DNA from: Clostridium sp.
GTDB lineage: Bacteria > Bacillota > Clostridia > Lachnospirales > Lachnospiraceae
DNA length: 64,000 nt
Direction of reading: 5' to 3'
Assembly (NCBI GenBank): GCA_031275405.1
Contig: JAISOV010000024.1
Span: 1 to 64,000, forward strand
Shown piece by piece: positions 33,296 to 42,360 of this stretch (position 1 is its first letter; each line of letters starts with the position of its first letter). Position numbers and translations under genes: made by a program. The notes below the pieces were generated by a model. The model made no database searches and had not been told where the DNA came from. It saw nothing but the letters and a program-made list of their open reading frames with translations.

Positions 33296-33725
33296 TCAGT
33301 CACGGACTTCCTCATAAAAGCCAAACGCGCAACATATGCGGGCAAAGGCGCGGAAGTTACTCCCTTGCGCCCCGCACTACGAGGATGGCGGACTCAGATA
33401 GATCGACACCTTTCTTGGCGGCGAGAAATTCCTCGGAGAAGAAGCGTTATGGCGTGACGGAAAGCCGTTTTGGGCTATGAACTATATGGGGAGTGTAAGA
33501 GGGGGCGACTTTTTGAAAGCGGCGTTATGGCGTGTTCCCGCCGATATGCCATATCGCGGACCGAATCTTTACCAAGACGGTGATTACACATACACGTGTG
33601 CGGGAAAGGGCGACTTTGACTGGTTTACGGGTAATGAAGAAATCTACAAAAGTGGCGAAAAGATTTACGAGTGCGTGTTCCACGGAGGGGCGGTGAAAGG
33701 AAATGATGTCACCTACAACTGTTGA
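33296..33725 (+). pseudogene. DUF5680 family gene, frameshift plus nonsense codon, start lost
   Basis: SVTDFLIKAKRATYAGKGAE with VTPLRPA appears right after the GNAT stop with no start codon. One frame over come HYEDGGLR, a TAG, then IDTFLGGEKFLGEEALWRDG, KPFWAMNYMG, YRGPNLYQDGDYTYTCAG, FDWFTGNEEIYKSGEKIYEC and VFHGGAVKGNDVTYNC. These are the consecutive blocks of DUF5680 proteins, in which a Tyr normally fills the stop position. The last 23 nt overlap the next frame. Confidence 0.75.
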
Positions 33726-34566
33726 ATTGACATCCGCAGCAGAAACGGACGCTGATGTGCTTGTCACATCTAAGAACCGCCGTTGTTATGAAAAGGCGGG
33801 GTATACGGACACGGGAAAAATTTTGGAGCAAAGCGGCGGCAAAATGACTCTCGCTGTTTATGAAAAACAGGTGAAGGGGACGACTTGCAAAAGACCGATT
33901 ACCACGCTGTTTATGCTTATGAGCGTTGACGGAAAGATAAGCACAGGCGCTGACGACTCCCTCGATGTTGACAGGGACTTCCCCAAAATTGACGGCGTAT
34001 CGCAAGGGCTTCACCAATACTATGAGATTGAGCGCACAACGGACTTGTGGTCGCTGAATTCGGGACGGGTGCAAGCGAAGATGGGCGTAAACGAGAAGGC
34101 TTGCCCCGATAAAAGCCCGGTCTCCTTTGTCGTCATAGACAATAGCCACTTGACCGAACACGGCGTTCGCTATTTTTGCGCCTTATCGAAAGAATTTGTG
34201 TTGGTGACGACGAACCACGCTCACCCCGCATATAATGTGAGCGAAGCCAATCTTCACGTTGTTTATCAAAAAGAACTGAATCTGCGTGAATTGTTGGAAT
34301 TGCTCTGCGAAAGACACGACTGTAAGCGTATCACAATTCAGACTGGCGGGATGCTTAACGGTCTGTTTCTGCGCGAGAAGCTGTTTGACTATGTGGACAT
34401 AGTCGTCGCGCCGATACTCATTGGCGGCAAGGACACGGCTACGCTGATTGACGGTCGCTCGCTGACAAACGAGAACGAACTGGCCCGGCTCGGAGCGTTA
34501 AGGCTTGAACATTGCGATGTGCTTGAGGATTCGTATATTCGCTTGCGGTACAGGGTTTTGAAATAA
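33703..34566 (+). CDS. RibD C-terminal (dihydrofolate reductase-like) protein with GNAT-like tail fused at N-terminus
   Basis: Residues from about 57 on are a RibD_C/DHFR-like reductase: RPITTLFMLMSVDGKISTGA, TDLWSLNSGRVQAKMG, HVVYQKELNLRELLELLCER, ITIQTGGMLNGLFLREKLFD, VDIVVAPILIGGKDTATLID. It would bind NADPH and act on a pterin or flavin-pathway substrate. Residues 25-56 (NRRCYEKAGYTDTG, then KMTLAVYEKQ) look like the end of a GNAT acetyltransferase, so deletion has apparently joined two genes. A GTG at 33871 could start the reductase alone. The catalytic part is intact. Confidence 0.72.
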   Translation: MMSPTTVELTSAAETDADVLVTSKNRRCYEKAGYTDTGKILEQSGGKMTLAVYEKQVKGTTCKRPITTLFMLMSVDGKISTGADDSLDVDRDFPKIDGVSQGLHQYYEIERTTDLWSLNSGRVQAKMGVNEKACPDKSPVSFVVIDNSHLTEHGVRYFCALSKEFVLVTTNHAHPAYNVSEANLHVVYQKELNLRELLELLCERHDCKRITIQTGGMLNGLFLREKLFDYVDIVVAPILIGGKDTATLIDGRSLTNENELARLGALRLEHCDVLEDSYIRLRYRVLK

Positions 34567-34578
34567 CGGAGGAACAAA

Positions 34579-35286
34579 ATGAGCCTCATTTCAGATTGGA
34601 ATCCAAAGCAGACGGAGTTAAAAACCGCGCTTGCCCATCAAGAAAGTTTTGAGGAAGCGATAAAATTGTGCCTTGAACTGCACGGAAGCGTACACAGCGG
34701 TGCGGTTTCGAGAACTGCCTTACCTACAATCTTTGATGGATTGTGGAACGGACTATCTCACGAAGCATTTGTCAAGCCACCCGCAAGGGACGACGGATTC
34801 GGTCGTAAAGCAACGATAGCGTGGAACATCTGGCACATCACACGCATAGAGGACATCACCGCCAATATTCTTATTGCGGACGGGATACAGATTCTTGACG
34901 ATGCTTGGCTCGGCAAACTTGGCGTGAGCGTCACGGACACGGGCAACCCGATGAGCGAGGACGAGATAGCCGAGTTCAGCGACGCTATGAAGATGGAGGC
35001 GCTTCTGCGTTACCGAAACGCCGTGGGAACACGTACCCGCGAAATTATTTTGGGGCTTTCGTACTCTGGCTGCAAGCGGAAGATGAAGCCTGAAAGCGTT
35101 CAGCGTATTCTTGCCGAGGGCGGCGTGACCGAACACAAGGACTCGATATGGTTGCTTGACTTTTGGGGCAAGAAAAATGTCGCGGGCATACTCTTGATGC
35201 CGATTACGAGACATCAGATTATGCACATCAGCCACTGTTTTAAGCTGAAAAATAGGTTGCAATTTCAGAGGAATGGTATACCCTGA
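34579..35286 (+). CDS. DinB superfamily protein
   Basis: A 235-residue helical protein. LGHQ-like first helix (TALAHQESFEEAIKLCLELH), then TIAWNIWHITRIEDITANIL with a metal-ligand type His in WHITRIED, and a C-terminal RHQIMHISHCFKL, match the DinB four-helix bundle with a triad of histidines. Members are metal-dependent and often act on thiol cofactors; the substrate is unknown here. GGAGG is 8 nt upstream. A terminator follows 30 nt after the stop, so this ends the small operon. Confidence 0.8.
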   Translation: MSLISDWNPKQTELKTALAHQESFEEAIKLCLELHGSVHSGAVSRTALPTIFDGLWNGLSHEAFVKPPARDDGFGRKATIAWNIWHITRIEDITANILIADGIQILDDAWLGKLGVSVTDTGNPMSEDEIAEFSDAMKMEALLRYRNAVGTRTREIILGLSYSGCKRKMKPESVQRILAEGGVTEHKDSIWLLDFWGKKNVAGILLMPITRHQIMHISHCFKLKNRLQFQRNGIP

Positions 35287-35315
35287 GTTGGACATTACAA
35301 ATATTGGAATATGTT

Positions 35316-35342
35316 GAAAAACCGCAGGAATCGCGGTTTTTT
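35316..35342 (+). terminator. Terminator after the DinB gene
   Basis: AAAACCGC pairs with GCGGTTTT around a 6-nt loop and ends in a T6 run. It closes the rightward gene series that begins at the WYL gene. Confidence 0.85.
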
Positions 35343-35363
35343 CACGGTAAAAGCACTCACTTT

Positions 35364-35480
35364 TTAGAAAAAAAGACAATCATCTGCTTCTGTTTCTATG
35401 ATTTTTTTCGCAAGGTCAGTTTGGCACCCCATCGCGTCGATCGTTACGGTAGAACCGGATATGTCCCGGAGAGAAAGCCG
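35364..35480 (-). pseudogene. ISAs1-type transposase fragment
   Basis: On the minus strand STVTIDAMGCQTDLAKKIIE followed by TEADDCLFF and a stop is the DDE-domain core of ISAs1-family transposases (VTIDAMGCQ...I...AD). Only about 37 codons survive; sequence on both sides is unrelated. A dead insertion-sequence remnant. Confidence 0.6.
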
Positions 35481-35594
35481 GTAGACCGTCGAAACGCCGG
35501 CCGCGCCGTCACTTGTTTCTTCCACCCAAAAGACGGAGTCGCTGTTGCCTGTCAGCTCGTGCCGCAGACCTGGAAGTAATGCCGCCCTTGCGCC

Positions 35595-35649
35595 GCAACT
35601 CAAAACGTTACCAGAAGCCAGTCTTGCTTCTGGTAACGTTTTGAGTTGC
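35595..35649. repeat. Perfect 24-bp inverted repeat with 7-nt loop at the accessory/core border
   Basis: The arm at 35595-35618 begins GCAACTCAAAACG and is exactly inverted at 35626-35649. It has no T run on either strand, so it is not a normal terminator. GCTAGTCCCTAGC follows directly as a second small palindrome. It separates decayed accessory DNA from GC-rich core genes. Confidence 0.9.
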
Positions 35650-35700
35650 TAGTCCCTAGCACTCTTGAGACGGACGCTTTCATCGGGCCATGATCCGCGG

Positions 35701-36330
35701 CTACCTGCCGAAGTCGTATCCTACCCGGATTTCATTGCTTTCCAGGAACGCTTCAAAGGTACGGATGATTTCATAAACAACCGCCCCGTCAGAAAGCGCG
35801 TCCTGGTTCGTGTAATCCAGGGTATAGACGACATTGTCGGAACCGGTAAAGCTTTCCACGTGAAGTTCCTCCACAGTATTCTTGTCGGGGCTGTAGAAAA
35901 ACCTGATCGGGATCCCTTCTACCGTGCCGCCGTCATGGGGACGCGCCAAAACAAAACGGATCCATACCCTGCCATCCTCCTGCAGCACCGCGCTCCCCTC
36001 CATGTTTTCCCCGGCAATGCCGGGCAGAACCATGTCGTCACGGCTACTCGCCAGATACAGATCTCTTTGGCCGCCATATACGGAATACGTAATCTCCATG
36101 GAACCATAATTCCGGATTCTGAGGAACTTCCTCCAGCGTGAATCGTTCTCAAGAACGACCGGATGTTCTGGATCCGGCTGCAAAAACGCCATCTCCGGCT
36201 CCCGACCGGAAGGTTCCCGGGATTTTTGCAGAACCTTTCCTGCCGCCGTCAGGCATATCAACAAAAGTGCGACTGACAGAACCGGAAAAATATAGCGCCT
36301 GGATTTCGTTGGCGTTCTGTGTTTTTTCAT
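35701..36330 (-). CDS. Membrane-anchored extracytoplasmic protein of unknown function
   Basis: A 209-residue protein with a basic N-terminus (MKKHRTPTKSRRYIF), one hydrophobic segment (PVLSVALLLICLTAAGKVL, residues 16-34) that serves as signal anchor, and a soluble beta-rich domain (LRIRNYGSMEITYSVYGGQR, then IRFFYSPDKNTVEELHVESF). I do not recognise a family. Base composition matches the core genes to its right. The ATG at 36330 has a weak AAAGAAAG in front. It stands alone with non-coding DNA upstream. Confidence 0.6.
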   Translation of the reverse strand: MKKHRTPTKSRRYIFPVLSVALLLICLTAAGKVLQKSREPSGREPEMAFLQPDPEHPVVLENDSRWRKFLRIRNYGSMEITYSVYGGQRDLYLASSRDDMVLPGIAGENMEGSAVLQEDGRVWIRFVLARPHDGGTVEGIPIRFFYSPDKNTVEELHVESFTGSDNVVYTLDYTNQDALSDGAVVYEIIRTFEAFLESNEIRVGYDFGR

Positions 36331-36894
36331 GGGCTTTCTTTTTCACCTAAACAAGAGAATTACCACATTTGCTCCTTACACATTTTCCCCCATGACCACT
36401 TTCAGGATCACTGTTCGACAGTTCTCCGGCCACACAGCCGGCGATAGGAAAGCGGCCTTTCCTTTCCTGCCATTCCCTCCGCTAATTGTACAATGGACTC
36501 GCCCCCTTTCTTTTGTATGTCCGCTGGAAGGACATGGGATGTTTGGTTGTCTGATCCTGCTGGATGGTGATATTATGATGATAACCCGAAACCAGAAAGC
36601 CTGTCAAGGCAGCGCCGTTGCCATTTTGGCACTTATTCTTGCAAACTGTCGCCATTCAGTAAAGACAGACGATCGTTCGCTAGCGGCTGTGGCGAAGCGC
36701 CTACCGTAAAGCGAAAGGACAGGAACGGGTTACTCCGGTTCCTGTCCTGAATGCTTCCGCTTTCCTGCGGCTCAACGGCATTTCTTCTTGCAATCTGCCA
36801 TTCTGGAAACTTCTTTGCCCCGCCCCCCTCCGGCCATGCCGGAACGTCGCCGGCCACCCATTCCGGAACATGCTGGGCATGGCCGGAGGAAGCT
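36331..36894. other. 564-nt intergenic stretch with inverted repeats
   Basis: No frame here gives a recognisable protein. AGGACAGGAAC pairs with a GTTCCTGTCCT copy across 36716-36746. CTCCGGCCATGCC (from about 36827) and GGGCATGGCCGGAG (to about 36890) form a long-loop stem just after the glyA stop and may act in its transcript end. Confidence 0.5.
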
Positions 36895-38133
36895 TCACGA
36901 CAGCGGGTATCTGTCCGTCAGCGTCTGCGCGATGGCGCGGGCCTGGGGAACCTTGGCTTCTCCCTCCCGGATCACCATAGCGACGGCTTCCGCGATCCGA
37001 TCCATATCTGCGGGTTCCATCCCTCTGGAGGTCACAGCCGGAGTGCCAAGGCGGACGCCGCTGGTCACAAAGGGCGACTTCGGGTCATTGGGAATGGCAT
37101 TCTTATTACAGGTAATGTACGCGGCGTCCAGCAGCTTTTCCACCGCTTTCCCCGTGACGCCATAGTTGGTCAGATCCACCAGCATCAAGTGGTTGTCCGT
37201 GCCGCCGGACACGATCCGGACGTCGCGCCGCAAAAGCCCGTTGCAGAGAGCCTGGGCATTGTCCAGGATCCTTTGCTGATAAACCTTGAAGTCCTCCGCC
37301 AGCGCTTCTTTCAGGCATACCGCCTTCGCCGCGATCACGTGCATGAGCGGGCCTCCTTGGATACCGGGGAAGACCGCTTTATTGAAATGATAACGCTCCG
37401 CCGTTTCCTGATCGCACAGGATCAGGCCGCCCCTAGGCCCCCGCAGCGTCTTATGCGTGGTGGTCGTCACCACGTCCGCATGGGGAAACGGCGACGGGTG
37501 AAGCCCGGCGGCCACCAGGCCCGCAATATGGGCCATATCCACCATCAGCACCGCCCCCGTCTCGTCCGCCACCTGGCGGAATTTTGCGAAGTCGATAGTA
37601 CGGGCATAAGCGGAAGCTCCCGCGATGATCATCTTCGGTTTTGCTTCCAGGGCGATTCTCCGCAGTTCCCCGTAATCAAGGAAACCTTCCGCATCCACTC
37701 CATAAGGCACTATATGGAAATATTTCCCTGACATATTCACAGGGCTTCCATGAGTCAGATGTCCGCCATGTGCCAGATTCATCCCCATGATCGTATCTCC
37801 CGGCTCACAGACGGCAAACTGCACCGCCATATTCGCCTGCGCCCCCGAGTGGGGCTGAACGTTGGCATATCCGCAGCCGAACAGCTCCTTGGCGCGGTCG
37901 ATCGCCAGGTTTTCCACCACATCCACGCACTCGCAGCCGCCGTAATATCTCTTTCCCGGATAGCCCTCCGCATACTTATTGGTAAGCGGACTGCCCATAG
38001 CCGCCATCACGGCCCTGCTGACCCAGTTCTCAGACGCGATCAGCTCGATGTGGCTGTTCTGCCTGGCCTGCTCCGCCTCGATGGCCCGGGCGGTTTCCGG
38101 ATCCGTTTTCCTGACTTCTTCTAATGAATACAT
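36895..38133 (-). CDS. glyA: Serine hydroxymethyltransferase
   Basis: GlyA interconverts serine plus tetrahydrofolate with glycine and methylene-tetrahydrofolate, a PLP enzyme of one-carbon metabolism. Visible: [42 protein letters not shown], the PLP-lysine region [15 protein letters not shown], and [14 protein letters not shown]. 412 residues is the normal length. The ATG at 38133 (MYSLEEVRK) is preferred over the one at 38139 because AGGAGG lies 7 nt before the former and touches the latter. A frame extension to 38382 is leader sequence only. Confidence 0.97.
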   Translation of the reverse strand: MYSLEEVRKTDPETARAIEAEQARQNSHIELIASENWVSRAVMAAMGSPLTNKYAEGYPGKRYYGGCECVDVVENLAIDRAKELFGCGYANVQPHSGAQANMAVQFAVCEPGDTIMGMNLAHGGHLTHGSPVNMSGKYFHIVPYGVDAEGFLDYGELRRIALEAKPKMIIAGASAYARTIDFAKFRQVADETGAVLMVDMAHIAGLVAAGLHPSPFPHADVVTTTTHKTLRGPRGGLILCDQETAERYHFNKAVFPGIQGGPLMHVIAAKAVCLKEALAEDFKVYQQRILDNAQALCNGLLRRDVRIVSGGTDNHLMLVDLTNYGVTGKAVEKLLDAAYITCNKNAIPNDPKSPFVTSGVRLGTPAVTSRGMEPADMDRIAEAVAMVIREGEAKVPQARAIAQTLTDRYPLS

Positions 38134-38370
38134 GTACATCCTCCTGTCTATGCTTCTGTTGCTCCATTGGGACATGCCATGGCGAGGGCATGGCCATTCG
38201 GCCCTATCCTGTCGTTTGCCGGGGCGCCCGCCAAATGCCGGCTGCCCCGGCCACTTCGCTCCGCGCGGTCTGCTTTCCGTCTCATTCTGCGAGATTTTGC
38301 GGGTAATCAGACCACACGCGCCGCAGGGGTGTTCCGTACCGGCTGCTTCGCAGCTGTCCCGCTTACGCGT
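38134..38370 (-). other. Long structured glyA leader
   Basis: About 230 nt lie between the predicted start of transcription and glyA. The minus strand holds a strong stem, GCCGGGGC with GCCCCGGC, enclosing a smaller GCCGG stem, plus GC-rich flanks. No T run follows. I compared it by eye with glycine, THF, ZTP, SAM and T-box leaders and found no match. It may be an RNA regulator or only GC-rich spacer. Confidence 0.35.
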
Positions 38371-38400
38371 AGCATACCACACAAATCCGTTTCAGATCAA
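38371..38400 (-). promoter_or_regulatory. Likely glyA promoter
   Basis: Minus strand TTGATC (38395-38400) and TATGCT (38371-38376) are 18 nt apart. It is the only good pair between glyA and the S8 peptidase gene. Confidence 0.6.
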
Positions 38401-38419
38401 GCGGAATTCAGAGATTTTG

Positions 38420-40165
38420 TCACACCTCCGCCATAGCGTCAAAGGTACCCACCATATTCAGCCGCCCGTAGCCCCACTCCCTGTTCGGATAGACAATGTC
38501 TCGGCTCCGTGCGGCGCCCCGGCGGAAATAATTATTGATTTCCCGGCTTTCGACCTGTCCGCCGCCGCCCTCCACCACCGCCCACTGCATGAACTGTGCT
38601 ACGCCGCCCGCCGCGATAGCCGCTGAAAGGCTGCTGCCGCTCCTTTTTCCGTACATCGTGGACACGTTCACGCCGGGCGCGGCGAAGTCCGGACGGATGT
38701 CCCCGGCTCTGGTATAGCCCCGGCTGGACTCAATATAAAAGCTGTTGTTCTCGTCGTTATAGGTGGACACGCCGATGACGCTGCCTGCCACGGAAGGCGT
38801 AGTCAGGGTAGTGTAAGGATCCGGCGCCAGAAAGGAGACCGGGGAGGAAAGGAACTGGGTGATCGGAAGCCACATATGGAAACCTCCGTTGTTCACCTGG
38901 CCTACCGAAGTCACCCGAAAGTTCCAGATCCCGGGGGTCGGATCCTGTATCCGCAGAATGATCAGCTCCTCTCCGGACGAAGGTTCCACCAGCTCGCTGT
39001 CGATGGTGATCCTGGTTACCTCGTAGATGAAACTGTAGGTCACGCTCTGCAGAATCCCCAGACGGACAGGCGGGACGGTTTCTCCCCCCGGCGAACGGAT
39101 GGCGATGTTGAACACATCCGGCACGTTCCCCCAGAACTCCAGGAAAAAACCGATGTTGTTTTCCGTCACACGAATTTCCACATCCTGGCTGTTTTCTGTT
39201 CCATCGTTGTTCCGCGGCAGGCTTCCGAAATAATGATGGGCGGCATTTCCCTCATTTCCGCTGCATACCACCACCGCGCGGCTTCGCCTGACCGAAACGG
39301 TATTGAGATAGATCGACAACGCGGAGCTTTCGTCGTGGCTTCCCATGTTGGTGCCAAGCCCTATGCAGATCACCACCGGACGCCGGAAGACCAGCGCGAA
39401 GGAGTCCGCGTATTTTACCGCGAGCATGATGTCATTTTCCGCATAGGCCGGAACACCCTCCGGCACCAGGTAATATTCGCGCAGATAGGGTTTGCACTCT
39501 TTCAGCTTTACCACGACGATCTCCGCATCGGGAACCGCCCCCAGAAACGTCCTCCCCCCGTCGATACGGCTCCCGGCGGTGACGCTTGCCATTGCGCTCC
39601 CGTGGCCGTTTTCATCCCGGCTGGCCACCACCGAATAAGGGTCTTCCGACTGCAGCGCCAGGTTGATGTCCTCCCTGGTATATTCTGTTCCATACAGAAA
39701 GCCTTCCGGCGGCGTCCCGTCCTGTATCGTCTGATCCCAGATCGCCAGGATCCGGCTGTTCCCGTTTTCATCCCGGAACACATCGCTGGTATAGTCGATC
39801 CCGGTATCCAGGAAGCAGACCACCACCCCGCGGCCTGTCAGGTTCAGCGGCCGTCTCTGCACCTGCGTGATGCCGCTTGCTTCCAGGCTGCCAGGCTCAA
39901 AGGGTTCGCTGAACGGGATCCCCACGCCGTCCACAGGGTTTCCCCCCTCTATCTGCATCAGCCCGTAAAGCTTAGGCATATTCTGGTAGTCATATAGGTT
40001 TTCCGGCAGAGGAGGGATATTGAGACGGTTGACATAGGCGACGCCGAACTGATCGTCCACGCTCACATAACACAGATCCACGCCGTCATCCGTTCCCAGC
40101 CGAACGGGGAGATCCGTGATAATGTCCACATAGTTATTAGAAAGGATTCGTTCTTTGCAGTCCAT
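38420..40165 (-). CDS. S8 (subtilisin) family peptidase, Csp-like
   Basis: About 581 residues, without signal peptide. The catalytic triad is readable: CFLDTGIDY (Asp), DENGHGSAMASVTAG (His), and RSGSSLSAAIAAGG (Ser in the GTSMA-equivalent position). A large insert between His and Ser domains and the overall architecture resemble the Csp subtilases of Clostridia, which process the spore cortex hydrolase SleC during germination; many Lachnospiraceae carry several such paralogs. The ATG at 40165 (MDCKERILSNN) is preferred to a TTG five codons earlier. The stop is 20 nt upstream of the predicted -35 box of glyA. Confidence 0.85.
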   Translation of the reverse strand: MDCKERILSNNYVDIITDLPVRLGTDDGVDLCYVSVDDQFGVAYVNRLNIPPLPENLYDYQNMPKLYGLMQIEGGNPVDGVGIPFSEPFEPGSLEASGITQVQRRPLNLTGRGVVVCFLDTGIDYTSDVFRDENGNSRILAIWDQTIQDGTPPEGFLYGTEYTREDINLALQSEDPYSVVASRDENGHGSAMASVTAGSRIDGGRTFLGAVPDAEIVVVKLKECKPYLREYYLVPEGVPAYAENDIMLAVKYADSFALVFRRPVVICIGLGTNMGSHDESSALSIYLNTVSVRRSRAVVVCSGNEGNAAHHYFGSLPRNNDGTENSQDVEIRVTENNIGFFLEFWGNVPDVFNIAIRSPGGETVPPVRLGILQSVTYSFIYEVTRITIDSELVEPSSGEELIILRIQDPTPGIWNFRVTSVGQVNNGGFHMWLPITQFLSSPVSFLAPDPYTTLTTPSVAGSVIGVSTYNDENNSFYIESSRGYTRAGDIRPDFAAPGVNVSTMYGKRSGSSLSAAIAAGGVAQFMQWAVVEGGGGQVESREINNYFRRGAARSRDIVYPNREWGYGRLNMVGTFDAMAEV

Positions 40166-40235
40166 CGCACACGTATCCAATGCTTTTTATCATCTTATGC
40201 ATAAGGAATGGAAAATATCAGGGCTATTTCTCCGC

Positions 40236-40266
40236 AGAAAAAGACACCGCTTAGCGCGGTGTCTTT
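40236..40266 (-). terminator. Terminator embedded in the stop of the P-type ATPase gene
   Basis: AAAGACACCGC and GCGGTGTCTTT (40240-40250, 40256-40266) form an 11-bp stem, followed on the minus strand by T5. The ATPase stop codon TAA (40251-40253) sits in the loop, so the last four sense codons are one arm of the terminator. Confidence 0.85.
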
Positions 40267-42272
40267 GCGCTTGACACGGCGCCTTTCCGTTTGCCCGCGC
40301 CATTCCACAGGCACCGGACGGCGTTCAGCACCGCCAGCACCATCACGCCCACGTCCGCGAAAATCGCCGTCCACATGTTCGCGATGTCTAAGGCGCCGAG
40401 AATCAGGCAGACTGCTTTGACCGCCAGCGCGAAAACAATGTTTTCATATACAATGCGGATACATTTTCTGGAAATTCTCATTGCCAGGACGATCTTTAAG
40501 GGATTGTCATCCATCAGCACCACGTCCGCCGCCTCAATCGCGGCATCGGAGCCTAACGCGCCCATGGCAATGCCGATGTCCGCCCTGGACAGCACAGGGG
40601 CATCGTTGATCCCGTCGCCTACAAAGGCAAGGACGTCCTTACGCCCACGCTCCGCCGTACCCAGCAGACGTTCCACTTCTTCCACCTTATCGGCGGGAAG
40701 CAGCTCGCTTTTCACCTCGTCTACGTTCAGGGCGGCTCCGATCGCTTCCGCGGCCTGCGCCCGGTCGCCTGTCAGCATGATGACTTTTTTGACCCCTTCT
40801 TTTTTCAGAAGGCCGACCGCCTCCCTTGACGTTTCCTTAGGCACATCGGCAATCAGGATATAGCCGCTGTATTCTCCGTCAATGGAAACATGCACCACCG
40901 TGCCTGCCCTGTCCGTTTCCGGAAAGGTCAGGCCAAGGCGTTTCATCAGCCGGGCATTGCCTGCCGCCACTTTGTGGCCGCCCACAGTGGCAGTCACGCC
41001 GTGGCCGCTGATTTCTTCCACGTTCCGCGCCGGCTCCAGTTCTTTCGCGTAAGCTGCTTTCAGGCTCATGCTGATGGGATGGGTGGAATAGCTTTCCGCA
41101 CAGGCCGCGTATTTCAGCAGGCTTTCCCGGTTTCCCGCCGCCTGCCGCTCCCGCTGTTCTTCCCGCCGCCCGCCTTGCGCTTCCTGCGGCTCCGGCTGTT
41201 TTTCCTGCCGCTCCGGTTCCTGCTGTCCTCCTTGCCGCTCCTGCCATTCTTTGGACGGACAGATGTCCGTCACTTCAAATACTCCCTTGGTCAGCGTTCC
41301 TGTTTTATCAAAGACCACATACTTCATCCGCGCCAAGGCCTCCAGATAGTTGGATCCTTTTACCAGAATGCCGCAGGACGCGCTTCCGCCGATCCCCCCG
41401 AAGAAGCTCAAGGGAACGGAGATCACCAAGGCGCAAGGACAGCTTATGACCAAGAACACCAGCGCCCTGTTGATCCAGGCCGACCACAGAGCAGGCTCTC
41501 CCAGAATCAGCCGGACGACCGGCGGCAGCAAGGCCAGCGCCAGCGCGCCGTAGCAGACCGCAGGGGTATAATAATGCGCGAATTTCGTGATGAAATTCTC
41601 AGGCTTTGACTTTTTCATGCTGGAATTTTCCACCAGATCCAGTATCTTAGAAACCGTGGATTCCCCAAATTCCTTTGTGGTACGGATTTTCAGCAGCCCG
41701 TTGATGTTGATGCAGCCGCTGATCACCGCCTCCCCTGCGCCCACGTCTCTTGGCAGGCTTTCCCCCGTCAGGGCGCTGGTATTCAAGGTGGAGGTTCCCT
41801 GCTCCACCGTTCCGTCAATCGGTATCCGTTCGCCGGGTTTTACCACGACGACGGAGCCAGGCTCCACTTCCTCCGGGTCTACCTGTTCCAAAGAACCGTC
41901 CTCTCTTTCCAGATTCGCGTAGTCCGGGCGGATGTCCATCAGCTCGCTGATGCTTCTGCGGCTCTTCCCCACCGCCACGCTCTGGAACAGCTCCCCTGTC
42001 TGGTAGAACAGCATGACCGCGACGCCCTCCACATATTCCCCCAGCAGGAGCGCCCCGACGGTCGCCACCGCCATCAGGAAATTCTCATCGAACACCTCCC
42101 GGCGCCAGATACCATGCGCCGCTTTCCACAGAATGTCGTAGCCGATGACCAGATATGGGATCAGGTAGCCCACCGTCCCAAGCCAGCCCTCCGGGGCAAA
42201 AAAGCGCATGGCCGCCAGCCATAGCACCACCGCCGCAATGCGGTACAATACTTTCTTTTGCCTTTTGTTCAT
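40251..42272 (-). CDS. P1B-type heavy-metal transporting ATPase (Zn/Cd/Co type)
   Basis: A 673-residue membrane pump that exports divalent metal using ATP. TGES (169-172) in the actuator domain, the metal-binding CPC (278-280) in a membrane helix, DKTGTLT (322-328) with the phosphorylated Asp, HP (398-399) in the N-domain, TGDRAQAA and GDGINDAP are all present. It lacks an N-terminal HMA domain; a separate HMA protein is encoded just upstream. Residues 342-384 are a Gln/Glu/Arg-rich insert with almost no hydrophobic residues, just after the phosphorylation site, which is unusual. It is leftward, 88 nt behind the HMA gene. Confidence 0.93.
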   Translation of the reverse strand: MNKRQKKVLYRIAAVVLWLAAMRFFAPEGWLGTVGYLIPYLVIGYDILWKAAHGIWRREVFDENFLMAVATVGALLLGEYVEGVAVMLFYQTGELFQSVAVGKSRRSISELMDIRPDYANLEREDGSLEQVDPEEVEPGSVVVVKPGERIPIDGTVEQGTSTLNTSALTGESLPRDVGAGEAVISGCININGLLKIRTTKEFGESTVSKILDLVENSSMKKSKPENFITKFAHYYTPAVCYGALALALLPPVVRLILGEPALWSAWINRALVFLVISCPCALVISVPLSFFGGIGGSASCGILVKGSNYLEALARMKYVVFDKTGTLTKGVFEVTDICPSKEWQERQGGQQEPERQEKQPEPQEAQGGRREEQRERQAAGNRESLLKYAACAESYSTHPISMSLKAAYAKELEPARNVEEISGHGVTATVGGHKVAAGNARLMKRLGLTFPETDRAGTVVHVSIDGEYSGYILIADVPKETSREAVGLLKKEGVKKVIMLTGDRAQAAEAIGAALNVDEVKSELLPADKVEEVERLLGTAERGRKDVLAFVGDGINDAPVLSRADIGIAMGALGSDAAIEAADVVLMDDNPLKIVLAMRISRKCIRIVYENIVFALAVKAVCLILGALDIANMWTAIFADVGVMVLAVLNAVRCLWNGAGKRKGAVSSAKTPR

Positions 42273-42360
42273 AGAAATGTCTCCCTTTCCGCGTCCGGTG
42301 AGAAGCCCGGCTTCCCGCCCCGCGTAGTTTCCTTCCGAAATCCCTTTTTCCGGACAGGGT

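Noticed and set aside
35480-35603. Remaining N-terminal part of the minus-strand frame carrying the ISAs1 fragment
   Set aside because: Residues before STVTIDAMGC do not resemble the transposase or any family I know.
38876-39997. 373-codon plus-strand frame opposite the S8 peptidase
   Set aside because: High-GC antisense frame; His/Arg-rich, no domain.
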